NCBI GenBank assembly: GCA_037442465.1
Contig: JBBIQI010000019.1
Coordinates: 1 to 27,134 of the forward strand
Direction: 5' to 3'
Source of the DNA: DSNY01 sp037442465
Lineage (GTDB): Bacteria; Pseudomonadota; Gammaproteobacteria; Burkholderiales; Burkholderiaceae_F
DNA: 27,134 nucleotides
Notes under the pieces: model-generated
Told to the model about the DNA's origin: nothing
The model's database searches: none
The model's input: only the letters and a program-made list of their open reading frames with translations
Shown here: positions 24,214 to 27,134 of the stretch, piece after piece
Position numbering within the stretch: position 1 is the first letter of the stretch
How the letters are laid out: each line of letters opens with the position of its first letter
Made by a program: the position numbers and the translations under genes

Positions 24214-24226
24214 GCGCCCTGCTCAG
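24210..24226. terminator. Shared hairpin spanning both stop codons of the convergent regulator and kinase genes
   Basis: CTGAGC (24210-24215) and GCTCAG (24221-24226) pair perfectly around a 5-nt loop, and two G-T wobbles extend the stem. The regulator's TGA (24211-24213) lies in one arm and the kinase's stop (24223-24225, minus strand) in the other. There is no T-tract on either side, so its efficiency as a terminator is doubtful. Its position suggests a bidirectional end signal or RNA-stabilising hairpin. Confidence 0.45.
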
Positions 24227-26154
24227 TTCACACGGTCTTCGTCGCCTTCGAGCACGGCCTCCGCGCCGTGCTGTCCCGCGACTGCGGTTGCCGTCAGCCC
24301 GAGCGCCTCGGCGATCGTTGCGTTCAGCACCGCGGCGGTCGTCGGCTTCTGCAACACGATCGGTTCCTCCACGCGGCTGCGCGCGATCGCCGGAGCCATT
24401 TCCGGGTTCTTGGCCATCCGCTGCTGCATCGTTCGCTGGAACTCGGCAACCACTTCCAGCCCCTGCACGGCGGTCAGCATGATCACGGGCACCGGGAACC
24501 CGACGATCTCCCGGATGCGGAAGACCGCTTCGACGCCGGAGATCGCCGAGTGACCGAGATTCTGGTCGGCAACGATCAGATCGATGCGCTTGCGATGCGC
24601 CAGCCGCTTCATCAGCGACGAGTGAAAGTGCGTCGCTGACAAGATGTCGGCCCCCCACGAGCGCAGCAGTTTGGTCAGGCTGTTGAGGATTTCTTCGTTG
24701 TCCTCCAGCACGACGAGCGTATGTCCGCTGAGCGTGCGGATCGCCGCCTCGGTCGTCTCGGCCGGGCCGCGCTGCGGCCGCCGTGGCACGGCCGACAGCG
24801 GCACCTCGACGCGGAACACCGTGCCGGAGCCGGGGCGTGTGGTCACGATCAGCGGATGGCCGAGCACGCTGCAGATCCGTTTGACGATCGACAGCCCGAG
24901 GCCGAACCCGCTGCCGGCTTCATGCCGAGCGGTCTCGCCGCGGTAGAACTCCTCGAAGATGCGGTCCAGTTCCTGTTGACGGATACCGGGCCCGGTGTCG
25001 TACACCTCGAGGCTGATCAGTCCGCCGCGCGGCCGCGCTGCCAGCAGAACCCCGCCGCGCTGCGTGTAGCGGATCGCATTGGCAAGCAGGTTGCGCAGCA
25101 CGCGCATGAGCAGCATCTGATCGGAGTCGATCGCGTAGCCGGCGCGCCGCACGCGCAGGGCCAGGCCCTTGGCCGCGGCCTGCGGCATGAACTCCTGCTC
25201 GAGCAGCCCGAACATCTCGTCGATCAGTACCTGCTGCGTGCGCGGCTGGATCGAGCCCGAGTCCAGCCGCGAGATCTCGAGCAGTTCTTCGACCAGTTTC
25301 GACAGCGACTCGACCGCAGTCGACAGGTTCTTGACCAGCGGCTCGAACGGGCCCTGCGCCCGCTTCTTCAGCAGCGACACGTAGATGCCGATCGCTTGCA
25401 GCGGCTGGCGCAGGTCGTGACTCGCCGCAGCGAAGAACTGCGTCTTAGAGCGCGTCGCGTTTTCGGCGGCGCGGCGGGCATCGTCCGAGATGCGTTTTTC
25501 GGCAAGCAACTGCTCGACCAGCACCTCGTTCTCGTAGTTGTTCTTGACGGACTCGAACATCGCTTCGCCGAAGTTGCGCCCGAAGAAGGTCGTGAAACCG
25601 AACACGGCGAGCATCACGATGGCCGCGGTGTAGTACGCCGGGTTTTGCTCGGCGACCATGCGGCCGATCAGCGGCAGCAGCGCCGCCGGCAGAAACGCCC
25701 ACAGCGCCGGGCGATGCGATGCGTACAGCGTCAGCGAGCCGAAGGCGACGCCGAGCACGACCGCGACCAGCACGAGCTGCTGCAGCGGCTCGTTGGAAGC
25801 GAAAAACAGCGCTCCAGCGGCGCCCCAGAGCAGGCCGGCGGCGGCCGATGTGGCGACCCAGCGCGTCGCCCACGCGTGGACCTGCTCGACCGTATCGCTC
25901 GCACGACGGAACGCATACGCCATGCGAACGCGCACCAGCGACTCGAGCAGCAGCGCGATCGACCACAGCAGCAGCCACGTCTGGTTGTGCGTCTGCCAGA
26001 ACACGGCCACCAGCGCCACACCGCCGACAATGCTGCCCAGCACCGATTGCGGAACCTGCCGGTACACCGAGGCGATCACGCCCGCAAGGATCTTCTCCTG
26101 GCGCTGTTCGCGCGTTTCGACCGCGATGCCGAAGCGGGTCAAGGGCCCTGACAT
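24223..26154 (-). CDS. Membrane hybrid histidine kinase with C-terminal receiver domain
   Basis: A 643-residue sensor. The N-terminal ~190 residues contain about six hydrophobic helices and no obvious periplasmic domain, so it may sense within or near the membrane. A linker helix (about 200-235) leads to the kinase: H box FFAAASHDLRQPL with His246, N box with Asn359, DTGPGI at 386-391 and GSGFGLGLSIV. A receiver follows from about 478 (Glu484/Asp485, phospho-acceptor Asp530, Thr561, Lys603). The stretch between Thr561 and Lys603 is about 20 residues longer than in CheY-like receivers. No HPt domain is present, so the receiver may modulate the kinase or relay elsewhere. ATG 26154 is chosen because the upstream frame is Arg-rich shadow. 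Confidence 0.93.
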   Translation of the reverse strand: MSGPLTRFGIAVETREQRQEKILAGVIASVYRQVPQSVLGSIVGGVALVAVFWQTHNQTWLLLWSIALLLESLVRVRMAYAFRRASDTVEQVHAWATRWVATSAAAGLLWGAAGALFFASNEPLQQLVLVAVVLGVAFGSLTLYASHRPALWAFLPAALLPLIGRMVAEQNPAYYTAAIVMLAVFGFTTFFGRNFGEAMFESVKNNYENEVLVEQLLAEKRISDDARRAAENATRSKTQFFAAASHDLRQPLQAIGIYVSLLKKRAQGPFEPLVKNLSTAVESLSKLVEELLEISRLDSGSIQPRTQQVLIDEMFGLLEQEFMPQAAAKGLALRVRRAGYAIDSDQMLLMRVLRNLLANAIRYTQRGGVLLAARPRGGLISLEVYDTGPGIRQQELDRIFEEFYRGETARHEAGSGFGLGLSIVKRICSVLGHPLIVTTRPGSGTVFRVEVPLSAVPRRPQRGPAETTEAAIRTLSGHTLVVLEDNEEILNSLTKLLRSWGADILSATHFHSSLMKRLAHRKRIDLIVADQNLGHSAISGVEAVFRIREIVGFPVPVIMLTAVQGLEVVAEFQRTMQQRMAKNPEMAPAIARSRVEEPIVLQKPTTAAVLNATIAEALGLTATAVAGQHGAEAVLEGDEDRVN

Positions 26155-26160
26155 GGGCCG

Positions 26161-26198
26161 GGATGATAGGCGAGCGTGCGATCGTCCGCCTAGCATCC
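26161..26198. promoter_or_regulatory. Long inverted repeat at the kinase promoter
   Basis: Arms GGATGATAGGCG (26161-26172) and CGCCTAGCATCC (26187-26198) are complementary at 11 of 12 positions around a 14-bp spacer. The left arm contains TATCAT on the minus strand (26163-26168), a possible -10 only 8 bases from the kinase ATG. An operator for a dimeric regulator is the simplest reading. An mRNA hairpin is possible only if transcription starts further upstream. Confidence 0.45.
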
Positions 26199-26495
26199 GA
26201 AAGTCAGCGCGCCAAGGCGGGACGGGACGACAGAGTCGGTGGCGCGGCCAGCGCGAGCCTCGCGTTCGATACGACCGCGTTCGGGCCGGCGAGCGCCCCG
26301 AACCGGAGCGCGCGCCCCGTGAGGCGCGAATGCGGCCGTTGCGCGCGCCTCGCTGCACCGCCGGCGCTGCGCGGCTGCACGCGGGGGTGTGCGATGCTCG
26401 CGTTGCGGTACCTCGGCGCGAATCCGTGCCGCGCGCCGCACGAGTCACGGCCCGTGCTGTGCAGGCTGCCCTTACCCGCCACGGACAACGTTGCG
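26199..26495. other. Non-coding spacer of about 300 bp
   Basis: Frames on both strands stay open here because of the high G+C, but all translations are Arg/Ala/Pro-rich with no family resemblance and no good start. I see no RNA gene or terminator. The stretch presumably carries the promoter of the following acetyltransferase gene, but I cannot place it with confidence. Confidence 0.5.
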
Positions 26496-27050
26496 ATGCC
26501 TGACAAACCGCCACTGGAAGGAGCGCGGGCCGTGTTGCGCGCGCTCGGCCCCGAAGACGCCGAAGCGATGTTCGCAAGCATCCAGGATCCCGAAAGGTTG
26601 CGCCTGACCGGCGCGCACGCGCAGTTCACGCTCGAGATGATCAGGGTGCATTGCGCGCGGGTCGCGGTTGCAGACGATCGCCTCGATGACGTGATCGCGC
26701 TGCGCGACGACCCGACGTATCGCGGGGAGGCCGTTGTACGTCATGTCGACCCGGAGAATCGGACGGCGTCGTTCCGCTTCAATCTGGCCGCATGGGCGCC
26801 GCGCGGCATCGGGCTCGGAAGCGAAGCCGCGGTGGTGCTGCGCCAGAGCTTCAAGGTCTGGCCGCGCCTGCACCGCGTCGAACTCCAAGTGTTCGACTTC
26901 AACCCGCGGGCGATCCGCTCGTATGAGAAAGTCGGCTTTGTGCGCGAAGGGCTGAAGCGCCACTCGCTGTGGTGGGAAGACGCGCCCCACGACGCCGTGA
27001 TCATGTCGATGCTGCGACCCGAGTTCGAAGCGCGCTACGGCCGCGGGTAG
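26496..27050 (+). CDS. GNAT family N-acetyltransferase (RimJ/RimL type)
   Basis: A 184-residue acetyltransferase of the RimJ/RimL branch (Acetyltransf_3). The acetyl-CoA loop is RGIGLG at 103-108, preceded by the strand ASFRFNLAAWAP. The C-terminal HRVELQVFDFNPRAIRSYEKVGFVREGLKRHS is the family hallmark. The ATG at 26496 gives the normal N terminus (LEGARAVLRALGPEDAEAM). No strong ribosome site is seen. It stands alone on the plus strand, divergent from the kinase. The acceptor is unknown; relatives acetylate ribosomal protein N termini or small molecules. Bases 27051-27134 contain nothing I can assign. Confidence 0.9.
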   Translation: MPDKPPLEGARAVLRALGPEDAEAMFASIQDPERLRLTGAHAQFTLEMIRVHCARVAVADDRLDDVIALRDDPTYRGEAVVRHVDPENRTASFRFNLAAWAPRGIGLGSEAAVVLRQSFKVWPRLHRVELQVFDFNPRAIRSYEKVGFVREGLKRHSLWWEDAPHDAVIMSMLRPEFEARYGRG

Positions 27051-27134
27051 CGGCACGGGTTCACTGCGCTCGCCGTTGATCCTAAATCCGGCAGTCCACA
27101 CATGCAGTTTCGCGCAAGTGCGTTGGGCGACCGG

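Noticed and set aside
24721..26151. A 476-codon + frame opposite the hybrid kinase
   Set aside because: Rich in His/Gln/Arg from complementing kinase codons. The kinase H, N and G boxes on the minus strand are complete.
27102..27134. An open frame starting ATG near the right edge
   Set aside because: Only 11 codons are visible before the window ends, with no ribosome site and no recognisable start.
1..27134. Defence systems, prophage, insertion sequences, CRISPR, tRNA or rRNA
   Set aside because: Read for these throughout. No repeat-spacer array, transposase, integrase, nuclease/toxin operon or structural RNA was seen.

Overview
The window looks like a GC-rich (roughly two thirds G+C by eye) betaproteobacterial chromosome segment, most likely Burkholderiales or a relative. 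This is inferred from strongly GC-biased third codon positions, the conserved mltG-tmk-holB-pilZ-tatD string, a ygfZ/DUF4936 pair, and a convergent hybrid-kinase/LuxR-regulator pair. There are 27 supportable protein genes. I see no tRNA, rRNA, insertion sequence, CRISPR array or phage gene.

Region 1 (189-12151, all + strand) is a catabolic block. A five-gene branched-chain-amino-acid-type (HAAT) ABC importer comes first: a periplasmic binding protein, two permeases and two ATPases. An intrinsic terminator separates the binding protein from the permeases. An ~80 bp folding palindromic element lies between the two ATPase genes. The importer is followed by a fused enoyl-CoA hydratase/3-hydroxyacyl-CoA dehydrogenase, an SDR, a hotdog thioesterase, a zinc-free MDR enone-type reductase, a second SDR and an alpha/beta hydrolase of the epoxide hydrolase/haloacid dehalogenase type. 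The later genes overlap or nearly touch. My inference is uptake of an unknown small organic acid or acyl compound followed by beta-oxidation-like processing. The substrate is not visible in the sequence, and no regulator gene is present. About 450 bp (7731-8182) inside this block hold no convincing gene.

Region 2 (12213-15810, +) holds a secreted M16 peptidase starting at TTG, a YbgC-like hotdog thioesterase and an ElaA-like GNAT acetyltransferase, tightly packed.

Region 3 (15826-17979, -) is a three-gene unit: ygfZ (folate-binding Fe-S helper), a DUF4936 protein and an NRDE/TANGO2-like protein. It diverges from region 4 at a compact promoter region with overlapping -10-like boxes on the two strands.

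Region 4 (18072-23431, +) is housekeeping: mltG, tmk, holB, pilZ, tatD, then purT behind its own AT-rich promoter region with a palindrome.

Region 5 (23545-27050) is a NarL-type response regulator and a convergent membrane hybrid histidine kinase. Their stop codons lie in the two arms of one hairpin. A long inverted repeat sits at the kinase start, followed by about 300 bp of apparently non-coding DNA and a RimJ/RimL-type GNAT acetyltransferase. The last ~80 bases hold nothing I can assign.

I found no defence system, mobile island or clearly new machine. The most interesting items are the folded palindrome in the transporter operon, the arginine Walker A in the second ATPase, the long tail on the second permease, the ygfZ-DUF4936-NRDE unit, and the dyads around the kinase/regulator pair.
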